From: a virus
IMG/VR virus record: IMGVR_UViG_3300023178_000030
Span: 1-64,000 of that record
Length of the DNA: 64,000 bases
Reading direction: 5' to 3' (one strand)
In this document: positions 8,128 through 17,624 of the stretch, one piece after another
Numbering within the stretch: position 1 is the stretch's first letter
Layout: each line of letters opens with the position of its first letter
Translations under genes and position numbers: made by a program
The notes under the pieces: model-generated
Told to the model about the DNA's origin: nothing
Database searches by the model: none
What the model saw: only the letters and a program-made list of their open reading frames with translations

Positions 8128-9726
8128 ATGATTATGAAATTAATTGAAAATGCTAAACAGTTACTAACTGTACCAGAAGAATTAAAAGAAGAGTTTGAAA
8201 GTGATAAGAGAATATGGACTAGAGTTGAAATTCCTATCGAATTATATTTCAAACTTTCAATGACGGATAACTATTCTTTTAAACATTACCCTCCAAATAA
8301 AAATCAAGTTATTGATCCTAATGATAAATGTAATAGAACTGATAGAAATGATTTGTTGAAAAAACAAGGAATTTTAAAGTGTATATTTGCAGGAATGCCT
8401 ATTCCAGATTTGTCTTTAGTCATTAAAAATAAAAGAAGAAGTATACTTGATGTGAAACAACAAGTTGCTTCAGTTAATGATGGTGGCCACAGAAGTAGAA
8501 CAATTATAGAATTTAAAGCAAATCAAATTAAAACAAGTCCTGATACTGTTTTCTATACTGAAAATAATACTGAAATAAAAATTGGTGATATGACTTATGA
8601 CGAAATTAAAAAGAAATTTCCTAATGCAGTCAAAAAATTTGACGGATATCTTTTGTGTTTAACACTTCAATGGAATCTTGATTCTAAACAAAGAAAAATG
8701 GATTTTGATTGTAGAAATACTCAAAACAAAATTGAAAGACAAGAAGGTAGAAATGCTAATGACGATAATAGAGTTGCTGATGGTGTTCGTAATGCTGTTA
8801 ATAAAATTTTCGGTGAAATAGATGCACGACCTGTTCACAATGTTTTTACAAAAGATGTTTTAGGTTTTAAAAATGATAAAATGGTTTATGATGAAATTGT
8901 TGCAAAGATAATGAAAATGAATCATGAATATGAAGAGCATGGTGGTCATACAGATTTAACTAATGATTCATTAGATGAATTTTATCTAAAAGGTAGTTAT
9001 GCAGGAACTGATAATGGTATCTTTTATAAAAACACAAAGCAATTCAAGAAGTTATTAGATAATACTTATAAAGTTTTAGATTTTTTAGAAGGTGTATTAA
9101 CTGAATGGCCTCAAAAAATTTATGCAAAGAAACAATTAGTTGTTCATGCACTTTTAAGATGGTATTTTCAATATAAAAAAGATTTACAAAATGAAAATCT
9201 TTCTTTAGAATACAATGGAACATTTCGTATTGATTACAAAAAGTTTGCCACACAGTTTGCTAAAGTTGTTATGTTGGAAAATACAAACAATGAAGAAACA
9301 GGTAAATGGACAGGTAAAGAAAAACTTCCTAGAGTATTTGGTGAAGCATTTACTGGTTTTCTAGGTCATTTTAAAAATGATATTAAAATGCAATTAAGTG
9401 TTAAATGGATAATGAATAGTTTTTATGATTCACTTAAAACATTAGAAGATGAAGAAAAATTTGGTTTAACACATTTCGATAGTAGACCTTCTTTTAATAC
9501 TAAAGATATTATTCAAAAATGGATGGATAACGGTGAAAAAGATTGTTTAAAAAACGAACCTGTAAGTTCTGATGATATACAAGGTGACCATGCAATTCCT
9601 AGAAGTCATGGTGTAGTTGCAGGTGGTGTAACCGAGAAATCAAACCTTAAGATTCTTCACAAAGATGATAACAATAAAAAGTCAGATAGAACATTTGAAG
9701 AATATAAGAAAGTTATCAACGAATGA
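8128..9726 (+). CDS. DUF262-HNH nuclease-like protein (GmrSD/type IV restriction-like)
   Basis: The N-terminal third resembles DUF262: residues near 117-125 read VNDGGHRSRTI, the DGxxR core of that ParB-related nucleotidase fold. The C-terminus (about residues 486-524) has an HNH-like GDHAIPRSHG followed by KSNLKILHKDDNNKKSD. DUF262 plus HNH is the plan of GmrSD and related enzymes that cut modified DNA. In a phage it could attack host or rival DNA, or be borrowed defence. It has its own promoter and overlaps the next gene by 4 bp. At 532 aa it is near the single-chain family size. Confidence 0.8.
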   Translation: MIMKLIENAKQLLTVPEELKEEFESDKRIWTRVEIPIELYFKLSMTDNYSFKHYPPNKNQVIDPNDKCNRTDRNDLLKKQGILKCIFAGMPIPDLSLVIKNKRRSILDVKQQVASVNDGGHRSRTIIEFKANQIKTSPDTVFYTENNTEIKIGDMTYDEIKKKFPNAVKKFDGYLLCLTLQWNLDSKQRKMDFDCRNTQNKIERQEGRNANDDNRVADGVRNAVNKIFGEIDARPVHNVFTKDVLGFKNDKMVYDEIVAKIMKMNHEYEEHGGHTDLTNDSLDEFYLKGSYAGTDNGIFYKNTKQFKKLLDNTYKVLDFLEGVLTEWPQKIYAKKQLVVHALLRWYFQYKKDLQNENLSLEYNGTFRIDYKKFATQFAKVVMLENTNNEETGKWTGKEKLPRVFGEAFTGFLGHFKNDIKMQLSVKWIMNSFYDSLKTLEDEEKFGLTHFDSRPSFNTKDIIQKWMDNGEKDCLKNEPVSSDDIQGDHAIPRSHGVVAGGVTEKSNLKILHKDDNNKKSDRTFEEYKKVINE

Positions 9727-10547
9727 TTGATACTATCTTATGTGATGTTATTAAAACAAATGTTAAATCAGAAAATTTTGTGGCCCTACTTTTATCAGGT
9801 GGGGCCGATTCTATCAGTATTGCGTTCTCTCTGCATCGCCTAGAAATCCCAGTTCACGCCTACTCATTTCGATTGGATACCCAAAACAATTACGATTTCA
9901 ATAAAGCCAAAGAAATTAGTGAAATTTTGAATTTTGAATTTACTGGTGTTGTTATTAATACATCTAATTTAGTTCAAGACTTTCATAAATTAGTTTCTCT
10001 TGGTGCAAAAAAGAAAACAAACTTTGAAGCAATCTATCCCTTTCTTCATGTCTTTCCAAAGATAAAAGAATCTTATGTTGCTACTGGCTGGGCCGCAGAT
10101 GGGTACTATGGTTTATCAAAAAAAGCAAACATACATTTCAAACATACTAAAGAATTATTTGATAAGTTTAGAGATAATTATTTTTTACCAGAAAATTGTG
10201 CTAGTTATTCTTTTCTTAAAAAAGTATCAGATATGCACAATAAAAAGTTAATTGCACCTTATCTTGATTCTAAAGTTAAAGATTATTTTTACACTATGGA
10301 TTGGGATGAGTTAAACAAACCTTATCAAAAACATCATGTTAGAAAAGCATTTGAAAAAGAATTTAATATGATTGGTAAAGTTAACAAACATTTGAATCTA
10401 CAATTAGAATCTAAAGTAGATAAATTATTTGAAACACTTATCGACAATAAAAGAATTAATTTTAAATCCAGACAAAGAGTTATGGATATTTGTAGAGATT
10501 GGTACTTGCTAAATAATACTAACACATTAGAAAACTTTTTTGAATAA
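9723..10547 (+). CDS. Asparagine-synthase-like PP-loop ATP pyrophosphatase
   Basis: The P-loop LLSGGADSISIA (SGGxDS) marks an adenylating PP-loop enzyme. ATGWAADGYYGL and IAPYLDSKVKDYF, then NKPYQKHHVRKAF, resemble the C-terminal synthetase domain of AsnB rather than QueC or TilS. There is no glutamine amidotransferase domain, so an ammonia-dependent or different amidation or adenylation reaction is likely. It is coupled (ATGA) to the DUF262-HNH gene, implying a shared function. Bases 9781-9900 around the P-loop are clearly richer in G+C than the rest of the gene. Confidence 0.75.
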   Translation: MIDTILCDVIKTNVKSENFVALLLSGGADSISIAFSLHRLEIPVHAYSFRLDTQNNYDFNKAKEISEILNFEFTGVVINTSNLVQDFHKLVSLGAKKKTNFEAIYPFLHVFPKIKESYVATGWAADGYYGLSKKANIHFKHTKELFDKFRDNYFLPENCASYSFLKKVSDMHNKKLIAPYLDSKVKDYFYTMDWDELNKPYQKHHVRKAFEKEFNMIGKVNKHLNLQLESKVDKLFETLIDNKRINFKSRQRVMDICRDWYLLNNTNTLENFFE

Positions 10548-10551
10548 AAGT

Positions 10552-10580
10552 TTGACAAAACACAATTAATACTATATAAT
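10552..10580 (+). promoter_or_regulatory. Sigma70-like promoter giving a probable leaderless mRNA
   Basis: TTGACA 10552-10557, a 17-bp spacer and TATAAT 10575-10580. The next start codon, ATG 10589, begins 9 bases after the -10, essentially at the expected transcription start. No ribosome-binding site can fit. Confidence 0.82.
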
Positions 10581-10588
10581 GGTTCTAT

Positions 10589-11737
10589 ATGAAATATAAT
10601 CCTTACACATTACAAGATGTTATCAAAGCATCTTCACAAAACAAATTTTCTGTAATATCAACATTCGCTGGTGGTGGTGGCAGTTCTACTGGCTATCGTC
10701 TTGCAGGTGGTAATATACTTTGCATGAATGAATTTGTTGAAGAAGCTCAAAACACTTATAGAGAAAATTACCCTAACACTCCGATCTTACCTGGTGATAT
10801 TAAAAAATTATCAGGTAAAGATTTTCTTGACATTGCAAAACTTGATGTTGGTGAATTAGATATTCTAGATGGTTCACCTCCATGTTCTGCATTTAGTGTT
10901 GCAGGTAAATTATCTCATAGTAAAGATGGTAAACATAGTGATGGTTGGGGTCAAACTAAAAATTATTCTGACGGTAAGATGGTAGAAAATATCGAAGATT
11001 TATTTTTTGAATTTCTACGAGTGGCTGATGAAATAAAACCAAAAGTTATTATTGCAGAAAATGTTGCAGGTCTTACTGTCGGTGAAGCAAAAACATATTT
11101 CAATAAGATACAGAATACATTTGAAGATATAGGTTATGATGTATGTGCAAAAGTTTTAGACAGTCGTTACTTTGGTGTATCACAAACAAGAACAAGAGTA
11201 TTCTTTATTGGTTTACGAAATGATATTACAACAAAAGCTGGATTAACATTTATGAATATTGCAAATGTATTTCCTGAAGAAAGTAGAGATATTGTTTCGT
11301 TAGAAGAAGCTTTAAAAGATTTAGAGTATGATTCTGAAGAAGTAAAGATGTTAACAGACAGATTTTCAAATACTGCATACTGGAAACAAACTGGTAGTAA
11401 AATGCCAAACAATCCAGACAAAGTTTTGACAGGTGGTGACTATCATCCTAAAGGACATCACTTTAATCTTAAGAGAGTTTCTCTAAAACAACCAGGTCCA
11501 ACATTAACTGCAATGGGTTCACAGATTACAACAGCAGGTGCTTTCCACTGGAACGAACCTAGAAAGTTAACAATAGGTGAATTGAAAAGAATACAATCAT
11601 TACCAGATGATTTTATTTTAACAGGTAAGTGGAATCAAAAAGCAGAACGCATTGGAAGAATGGTACCACCATTACTTCTAAAATCAATTGCAGATTCCGT
11701 TTATGAAAAAGTTATTAAGGAGTATAAGAATGGCTGA
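10589..11737 (+). CDS. C5-cytosine DNA methyltransferase
   Basis: The enzyme transfers a methyl group from SAM to cytosine in DNA. Motif I is FAGGGGSSTGYRLAGG. Motif IV DGSPPCSAFS carries the catalytic PC. Motif VI reads IIAENVAG (ENV) and motif VIII SQTRTRVFF (QxRxR). Motifs IX/X near the C-terminus include RIGRMVPPLLLKSIA. At 382 aa it is a complete Dcm-type enzyme. It follows the DUF262-HNH and PP-loop genes, so it may mark phage DNA against that nuclease. Its mRNA appears leaderless. The target site is unknown. Confidence 0.95.
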   Translation: MKYNPYTLQDVIKASSQNKFSVISTFAGGGGSSTGYRLAGGNILCMNEFVEEAQNTYRENYPNTPILPGDIKKLSGKDFLDIAKLDVGELDILDGSPPCSAFSVAGKLSHSKDGKHSDGWGQTKNYSDGKMVENIEDLFFEFLRVADEIKPKVIIAENVAGLTVGEAKTYFNKIQNTFEDIGYDVCAKVLDSRYFGVSQTRTRVFFIGLRNDITTKAGLTFMNIANVFPEESRDIVSLEEALKDLEYDSEEVKMLTDRFSNTAYWKQTGSKMPNNPDKVLTGGDYHPKGHHFNLKRVSLKQPGPTLTAMGSQITTAGAFHWNEPRKLTIGELKRIQSLPDDFILTGKWNQKAERIGRMVPPLLLKSIADSVYEKVIKEYKNG

Positions 11738-12425
11738 TTTTACATTCGCACATAGAGAAGAAGGTTTTGATGAACATATTGAAAACTCTATTCGTGGTTA
11801 CAGTAATTTATTAAATGACATTATTAGTTTCTCTACATATTTTGTAGAAGATTCAACTAACATAGTTGATATTGGATGTTCTACTGGTAAACTAACAGAA
11901 GCAATTATTGAAAAGAATCAAGACTGGGCTAAAGAAGCAACTTATATCGGTATTGAAGTTGCAGAAGGTTTCTTTAAAAATGTAGATGATAGATTAAAAC
12001 AAATCAATGATAAGTATGATTGGGCAGAAGTTGAATTTATAAAAGATGATGTTCGTAATTATAAGTTTGATAATTGTAATCTAGTAACATCAATATTTAC
12101 ATTACAGTTTATGCCTAAACAAGATAGACAGAAACTTATTGAAGATATTTACAATGGATTAAACCCAGGTGGTGCATTTATTTTTGCAGAGAAAACTATT
12201 TGTGAAGATGCAAGATTTCAAGATATGTTAACATTCAATTATTATGATTACAAAAGAAAATCATTTACTACAGATGACATTCTAAACAAAGAGATCACAT
12301 TAAGACACATGATGAAACCAAATACATACAAAGAGATAGAACAAATGTTATCTAGTGCAGGTTTCAAAAACATTCAACCGTTCTGGCGAAACTTTATGTT
12401 CGTTGGTATTCTAGCAGTTAAATAG
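11730..12425 (+). CDS. CmoA-like SAM-dependent methyltransferase-fold protein
   Basis: I chose ATG 11730 (AAGGAG upstream) because the product then begins MADFTFAHREEGFDEHIENSIRGYSNL. This parallels CmoA, in which FDxxIxxSIPGY is typical. Motif I is VDIGCSTG, followed by FTLQFM and LNPGGAFIFAEK, again CmoA-like. CmoA makes carboxy-SAM for wobble-uridine tRNA modification. A generic SAM methyltransferase is the alternative. It overlaps the C5-methyltransferase stop by 8 bp and precedes mazG. A phage copy could tune tRNA decoding. Confidence 0.72.
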   Translation: MADFTFAHREEGFDEHIENSIRGYSNLLNDIISFSTYFVEDSTNIVDIGCSTGKLTEAIIEKNQDWAKEATYIGIEVAEGFFKNVDDRLKQINDKYDWAEVEFIKDDVRNYKFDNCNLVTSIFTLQFMPKQDRQKLIEDIYNGLNPGGAFIFAEKTICEDARFQDMLTFNYYDYKRKSFTTDDILNKEITLRHMMKPNTYKEIEQMLSSAGFKNIQPFWRNFMFVGILAVK

Positions 12426-12436
12426 GAGGATATATA

Positions 12437-12844
12437 ATGATGAAAAACGCATACTTAAAAAAGTATCAAGATTTTGTAGATTTTACAACCAGTCAACAAA
12501 GTAAAGACACAAGATATTTCAAAGATACTGTTGACTTAATTCGTGAACATAGATTACCACCAGAAAGAATTATTACAGCCGCAATGGGTTTGTCATCAGA
12601 ATCAGGTGAATTCGCAGAGATTATTAAGAAGATAGTATTTCAAGGTAAACCAATTGAAGAAGAAACAAAGTTTCATTTGAAAAGAGAATTAGGTGATATA
12701 CTTTGGTATGTTTGTCAAGCTTGTATTGCACTTGATACAGATTTAGAAGAAATAATAGAAATGAATATTAACAAATTAGAAGATAGATACCCAGGTGGTT
12801 TTAGTGAGTTCAATTCTAATAATAGAAAAGAAGGTGACTTATGA
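12437..12844 (+). CDS. mazG: MazG-like nucleotide pyrophosphohydrolase
   Basis: The central [18 protein letters not shown] and [12 protein letters not shown] form the MazG-type EExxE plus ExxD metal-binding helices. At 135 aa it is a single-domain enzyme as in marine T4-like phages. It hydrolyses (d)NTPs or ppGpp-like nucleotides; the true phage substrate is debated. The start follows a strong AGGAGG site, with two adjacent ATGs. It overlaps uvsX by 4 bp, so it is expressed with recombination genes. Confidence 0.9.
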   Translation: MMKNAYLKKYQDFVDFTTSQQSKDTRYFKDTVDLIREHRLPPERIITAAMGLSSESGEFAEIIKKIVFQGKPIEEETKFHLKRELGDILWYVCQACIALDTDLEEIIEMNINKLEDRYPGGFSEFNSNNRKEGDL

Positions 12845-13881
12845 GTAATTTTTTAAAAGATATGTTGAAGGCTTCAGGTAATGAATATGCTTCAATAGTT
12901 GATGATGGTGTTGAAGGTGGTGATGTAGATAGTTTTATTGATACAGGTTCTTATGTATTAAATGGTTTATTATCTGGAAGTATTCATGGTGGATTACCTT
13001 CAAATAAAATAACTGCACTTGCAGGTGAATCTGCAACAGGTAAAACTTTTTTCTTGATGGGTATGGTAAAAAACTTTCTTGATTCAAACCCTGATGCAGG
13101 TGTTTTATATTTTGAATCAGAAAGTGCAATAACAAAACAAATGGTTATTGACAGAGGTATTGATCCAAAGAGAATGATTATTCTTCCTGTGACAACTGTT
13201 CAAGAATTTAGAACAGAAACACTTCGAGTTTTGAATAAGTATCTTGAAACACCTGAATCAGATAGAAAGAAAATGATGTTATGTCTTGATTCGTTGGGTA
13301 TGTTATCTACTACAAAAGAAGTTGAAGATACTAGTGAAGGTAAAGAAACTAGAGATATGACAAGAGCACAAGTTTTGAAAGCCGCATTTAGAGTTATCAC
13401 TCTAAAATTAGGTAGAGCTAAATTACCAATGGTAATCACAAATCATACCTATGATGTCGTAGGTTCAATGTTTCCCACAAAAGAGATGGGTGGTGGTTCA
13501 GGATTAAAGTATGCGGCTTCATCTATTGTTTATCTTTCAAAAAGAAAAGAGAAAGATGGTACAGAAGTTGTAGGTAATATTGTTCATTGTAAGAATCATA
13601 AATCAAGATTGACAATAGAAAACAAAATGGTAGATGTTAGATTATCATATGATAAAGGTTTAGATAGATACTATGGTTTACTTGACTTGGCAGAAAAGTA
13701 TAACATCATAAAGAAAGTATCAACAAGATATGAATTACCTGATGGTACTAAAGCATTTGGTAAACAAATCAATAGAGAACCTGAAAAGTATTTTACAGAA
13801 GATATTATGAATCAATTAGAAGATGCTTGTAAAAAAGAATTCAAGTATGGTAACAAATTAGAGGCTGTAGAAGTTGAGTGA
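12841..13881 (+). CDS. uvsX: UvsX-like RecA-family recombinase
   Basis: UvsX is the strand-exchange protein that starts recombination-dependent replication. Walker A GESATGKT lies at residues 62-69, and Walker B is in [13 protein letters not shown]. The loop segment [20 protein letters not shown] matches the DNA-binding L2 area of T4 UvsX. At 346 aa it is slightly shorter than T4 (391 aa). The ATG overlaps the MazG stop. Confidence 0.95.
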   Translation: MSNFLKDMLKASGNEYASIVDDGVEGGDVDSFIDTGSYVLNGLLSGSIHGGLPSNKITALAGESATGKTFFLMGMVKNFLDSNPDAGVLYFESESAITKQMVIDRGIDPKRMIILPVTTVQEFRTETLRVLNKYLETPESDRKKMMLCLDSLGMLSTTKEVEDTSEGKETRDMTRAQVLKAAFRVITLKLGRAKLPMVITNHTYDVVGSMFPTKEMGGGSGLKYAASSIVYLSKRKEKDGTEVVGNIVHCKNHKSRLTIENKMVDVRLSYDKGLDRYYGLLDLAEKYNIIKKVSTRYELPDGTKAFGKQINREPEKYFTEDIMNQLEDACKKEFKYGNKLEAVEVE

Positions 13882-14425
13882 TTCATATATAAGAGTTTAT
13901 GATAATGTTATCGAAACATCTTTATGTAAAGAGTTAATAGAACAATTTGAAAACAATCCAAAACAACAAGAAAATGTTGTTTTTGAAGAACAAATGTCAT
14001 TTAAACAAATCACATTACAACAACATGATAATTGGAAAAAGTATTGTGACAAGCTTCAGAAAGTATTTTTTTCATATATAGAAACATATTCAAAAGATTG
14101 CGATTTGCTTTCATATAAAGTATTTCCAGAGAAGTTTGCATTTGAAATGTTTCGTATGAAAAGATATTTACCTAACAATAAAGATATGTTTGATTATCAT
14201 GTTGATGTAGGTGATTATGAAAGTGCAAGAAGATTTTTAGTTTTCTTTGTTTATCTATCTGACAATGAACATGGACATACATACTTTCCAAATTACAGAA
14301 TGTCTGTTCAACCTGTAACTGGAAAACTATTAATGTTTCCACCATTATGGACACATGTTCACACAGGAATCAAACCAGTCAAAGAACCAAAATATATTAT
14401 AGGAAGTTATTTACATTATGTCTGA
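13874..14425 (+). CDS. 2-oxoglutarate/Fe(II)-dependent oxygenase-like protein
   Basis: The double-stranded beta-helix iron site is visible as [10 protein letters not shown] (HxD), the distal histidine in LWTHVHTG and a downstream basic/serine segment [10 protein letters not shown]. The start appears to be TTG 13874, with GAGG 9 bp upstream, overlapping the uvsX stop. Such oxygenases are abundant in marine T4-like phages. Proposed roles include hydroxylation of DNA bases, tRNA or proteins, and the substrate is unknown here. It is coupled to the next gene by an 8-bp overlap. Confidence 0.8.
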   Translation: MSDSYIRVYDNVIETSLCKELIEQFENNPKQQENVVFEEQMSFKQITLQQHDNWKKYCDKLQKVFFSYIETYSKDCDLLSYKVFPEKFAFEMFRMKRYLPNNKDMFDYHVDVGDYESARRFLVFFVYLSDNEHGHTYFPNYRMSVQPVTGKLLMFPPLWTHVHTGIKPVKEPKYIIGSYLHYV

Positions 14426-14744
14426 TATTAGTAGTAAGTACACATATGTTGTAAATGAAAAACAAACTTGGACAGGAATAGGCTTGACAAAAGATGCAGG
14501 TAAATACCAAGGTGTTGTTTATCGTTATGGAAAAGTATCATTTGCAGATGAAGATGAAAATGGTAATATGCCATTAAAGTTTGAATGGGATATATTAGAT
14601 TCAAATGGTTTATCAAAAGAAGATATGCAAGAAGATTTTTTTAATTTAATAGGGGATATCCTAGTTGATATCATGGACAAACAAATTGAAGAAGGAAGTA
14701 TGGAATATGTCAACACCGACAATAGAGAGAACGACATTAAGTAA
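14418..14744 (+). CDS. Hypothetical protein (108 aa)
   Basis: This acidic protein has a beta-rich first half (KYTYVVNEKQTWTGIGLTK, then VVYRYGKVSFADED) and a helical acidic C-terminus. It overlaps the oxygenase gene by 8 bp and the gp41 start by 38 bp. The location between uvsX and gp41 suggests a replication accessory. I recognise no characterised family. Confidence 0.7.
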   Translation: MSDISSKYTYVVNEKQTWTGIGLTKDAGKYQGVVYRYGKVSFADEDENGNMPLKFEWDILDSNGLSKEDMQEDFFNLIGDILVDIMDKQIEEGSMEYVNTDNRENDIK

Positions 14745-16092
14745 TTTAGTTTATAATGAAAACTACACAAGAAAAGTTTTACCATTTTTAAAATCAGAAT
14801 ATTTTTCTGATAGACAAGAGAGAATTGTTTTTGAAGAAATTTCAAAGTTTGTAGAAAAGTTTAATAACAGACCAACTAAACAAGCATTATCAATTGAACT
14901 TGATAAAAGAAAAGATTTAAATGATGATGAGTTTAAAAAAGTTTTAGAAGTCGTTGAAACATTATCTGATGCAGAAGTTGATTTAAATTGGTTAGTTGAA
15001 ACAACAGAAAAGTTTTGTAAAGAGAAAGCTGTTTACAATGCAGTTTTAGAATCTATCAAAATTATTGATGGTAAAGATAAACAAAAACAAATAGATGCAA
15101 TACCAGATGTTTTATCTGATGCACTATCAGTTGGGTTTGACCAACACATTGGTCATGATTATGTTGATGATGGTGAAGGAAGATTTGAATTCTATCATAA
15201 GAAAGAAGAAAAGATAGAATTTGATTTAGATTATTTTAACAAAATAACTAAAGGTGGTTTACCACAAAAAACATTAAATGTTGCACTTGCAGGTACAGGT
15301 GTTGGTAAATCATTATTCATGTGTCACTTTGCATCATCACTTCTAATGCAAGGTAAAAATGTTTTATATATAACATTAGAAATGGCTGAAGAAAAGATTG
15401 CAGAAAGAATTGATGCAAACTTAATGAATGTCACAATGGATGAATTACATCAATTACCTAAAAAGATGTTTGAAGATAGATTGACAAAGATACAATCTAA
15501 AACTAAAGGTAGATTGATTATTAAAGAATATCCAACTGCATCTGCTCATGCTGGTCATTTTCGTGCATTGATTAAAGAACTTGCACTAAAGAAATCATTT
15601 AAGCCAGATATTATATTTGTTGATTATTTAAATATCTGTGCATCATCAAGATTTAAAGGAAATGCAAATGTGGGTAGTTACTTCTATATTAAAGCGATTG
15701 CAGAGGAACTTCGAGGGTTGGCAGTTGAGAATAATCTACCGATTGTTTCTGCGACACAAACAACTAGAGGCGGGTATTCAAACAGCGACATTGGAATGGA
15801 AGATACATCAGAATCTTTTGCTCTTCCTGCTACGGCTGATTTCATGTTTGCACTTATTTCTACTGAAGAGCTCGAAAAACTTAATCAAATAATGGTAAAA
15901 CAGTTAAAGAATCGTTATAATGACCCTAATATGAACAAAAGATTCGTTATTGGTGTTGATAGAGGTAAAATGAAACTCTATGACTGTGAACAAGAAGCAC
16001 AAGACGATATCATAGATAACGGTCAAGATGACGATAAACCTCTATTTGACAAGTCTAGAAGTTACGAAAAATTCTCTGATATTAAAGTTTGA
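14707..16092 (+). CDS. gp41: gp41-like replicative DNA helicase
   Basis: This is the DnaB-family hexameric fork helicase. I chose ATG 14707 because a GAAGGAAG site precedes it and the product then starts MSTPTIERTTLSNLVYNENY, in register with T4 gp41. Walker A GTGVGKS lies near residue 196, and LYITLEMAEE, DIIFVDYLNIC and the VSATQTTR segment match helicase motifs 1a, 2 and 3. YDLDYFNKITKGG precedes the ATPase core as in T4. At 461 aa it is close to T4 (475 aa). Confidence 0.95.
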   Translation: MSTPTIERTTLSNLVYNENYTRKVLPFLKSEYFSDRQERIVFEEISKFVEKFNNRPTKQALSIELDKRKDLNDDEFKKVLEVVETLSDAEVDLNWLVETTEKFCKEKAVYNAVLESIKIIDGKDKQKQIDAIPDVLSDALSVGFDQHIGHDYVDDGEGRFEFYHKKEEKIEFDLDYFNKITKGGLPQKTLNVALAGTGVGKSLFMCHFASSLLMQGKNVLYITLEMAEEKIAERIDANLMNVTMDELHQLPKKMFEDRLTKIQSKTKGRLIIKEYPTASAHAGHFRALIKELALKKSFKPDIIFVDYLNICASSRFKGNANVGSYFYIKAIAEELRGLAVENNLPIVSATQTTRGGYSNSDIGMEDTSESFALPATADFMFALISTEELEKLNQIMVKQLKNRYNDPNMNKRFVIGVDRGKMKLYDCEQEAQDDIIDNGQDDDKPLFDKSRSYEKFSDIKV

Positions 16093-16122
16093 CATCTTTC
16101 AAAGATACTGTTATTATAAATA
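16089..16122 (+). promoter_or_regulatory. Composite sigma70 and T4 late promoter
   Basis: TTGACA 16089-16094, a 17-bp spacer, then TATTATAAATA at 16112-16122. This 11-mer holds a sigma70 -10 (TATTAT 16112-16117) fused to an exact late box (TATAAATA 16115-16122). The same fusion precedes gp32 at 46385. It overlaps the gp41 stop and opens the virion gene block. Confidence 0.8.
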
Positions 16123-16160
16123 GTTTGTAATTATTTGTATAAATGGAAAAGGTGTAAAAG

Positions 16161-17624
16161 ATGAAAACTTTCAAACAATATGTGTTGGCAGAAGCAGATA
16201 CATCTGGTGCAACCAACACAGAAATAGCAATTTGTTATCAATACAACTTAAATAGAACAAACGACCACGATAAGGCACTTTCTGACGGTGGTATTGATCC
16301 AAAAGACTTCCAAAAACTAACTCCAGAACTATTAGAAATCGGCAAAAAAGTTGCTGACCAGATGGGAAATAGAGGCCCAATGTTGGTTCATTCTGGTAGA
16401 GCAACTGCTAGTAAAAACTATTATGAGGGTGCAAGAGATGTTACTCCTAAAGCAGATTTCTTTGGTAATTCAAAAAATTACATTTCCTTAAAAAAATCAG
16501 GTGAAAGTGGTGCTGGTGCTCAATTAATGAGTGCTAAATCTGCTGAAGCTGCTGGTGTTGTAAAAGCCGCAGTTGGTCATTATGAAAATGCAACTGGTAG
16601 TGCTTTATCAAATAACAAAGATTTTGCAAAAGCAATTTCTATTCTAGAACAAGAAATGAAAAAAACTGCTCGTAATGATTTAAATGTTGAAGTTGCAAAA
16701 GGTAAAAAGAGTTTTGAAGATTGGTATGTATCTTCAAGTTCTCGTAGAGATAAAATACTTAAAAAAGAAAAAAATAAAAAGAAAGTTGATGCACATTTGA
16801 AAGCAGAACTTGGTTTGATTGGTGCTACAAGATTTAGTAAAAATCTTGAGAAAAATTTAATTGGTGGTATTGCACCAATTAGTCAAGCGCAACTTAAAGT
16901 GTATTATGATGAATATGCAAATGATTCCAAGTATAAAGTTGGAGATGTTACTGTTAGTGGTAAATATTTAAAAAATGTATCTAAAGATTTGTTATCTGAT
17001 GAAGCATTAAAAAAACAAATTACAGAAGTTATTGATACTTCCGTTAAATCTCTAACTTGGCAAAATGAACTTACAAAATTTTTTACTGATAATGAAGATT
17101 TAAAAAAATGGATAGTATATGAAGCAGGTTCTGGATTGTATAAATTCACAGGAGAATATTCTTCTGGTTCAAATTATTTTGGTTCAGATCAAAATGTTGC
17201 AAATAAAATATTAGTATTTTCTAGTGATGGTATTAAAACAGAATATGATATTATGAAATATGCAGAGGAGAATACATCACTAGTAAATAAGATATCTGTC
17301 AGTTATAAAGGTTCTGGTAGAAGCAAATATATTAAACTAGGTATTGCATCTGCAATGGAATACGAAATGCCATTTTTAAAAGAAGAAATGGATAAATTAG
17401 AAAAACAATATTACTTATCTGAAGGAATTTTTAGTGGTTTGAAAAAGAAACTTTCTACATTTGTAGATTCTGCAAAAAAACTGATAAAGAAGTTTTATGA
17501 AAATGTAATTAAAAGAGTAATAGGAAATATTAAAACACTTGCACAAAAAGGTGTTAATATTTTTCTAGATTCTATAGGATTGGAATATACTCCAAATGTG
17601 ACGATTGGAACTCCAAAATGGTGA
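16161..17624 (+). CDS. Putative internal head protein with capsid-targeting sequence
   Basis: The 487-aa protein opens MKTFKQYVLAEA, very like the T4 internal-protein capsid-targeting sequence MKTYQEFIxEA, including an LAE cleavage site for the gp21 prohead protease. The rest is unlike T4 internal proteins. AICYQYNLN and GRATASKNYYEGARDVTPKAD are conserved-looking, and the C-terminus is basic and amphipathic (LKKKLSTFVDSAKKLIKKFY). It is expressed from the composite late promoter. I infer packaging with the DNA and possible ejection into the host. No enzymatic family is recognised. Confidence 0.65.
   Translation: MKTFKQYVLAEADTSGATNTEIAICYQYNLNRTNDHDKALSDGGIDPKDFQKLTPELLEIGKKVADQMGNRGPMLVHSGRATASKNYYEGARDVTPKADFFGNSKNYISLKKSGESGAGAQLMSAKSAEAAGVVKAAVGHYENATGSALSNNKDFAKAISILEQEMKKTARNDLNVEVAKGKKSFEDWYVSSSSRRDKILKKEKNKKKVDAHLKAELGLIGATRFSKNLEKNLIGGIAPISQAQLKVYYDEYANDSKYKVGDVTVSGKYLKNVSKDLLSDEALKKQITEVIDTSVKSLTWQNELTKFFTDNEDLKKWIVYEAGSGLYKFTGEYSSGSNYFGSDQNVANKILVFSSDGIKTEYDIMKYAEENTSLVNKISVSYKGSGRSKYIKLGIASAMEYEMPFLKEEMDKLEKQYYLSEGIFSGLKKKLSTFVDSAKKLIKKFYENVIKRVIGNIKTLAQKGVNIFLDSIGLEYTPNVTIGTPKW

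Noticed and set aside
9723-10547. PP-loop protein as QueC or a DndC-like enzyme
   Set aside because: The SGGxDS motif is shared, but no zinc-binding cysteines of QueC or DndC pattern are visible, and the C-terminal half follows the asparagine-synthase pattern.
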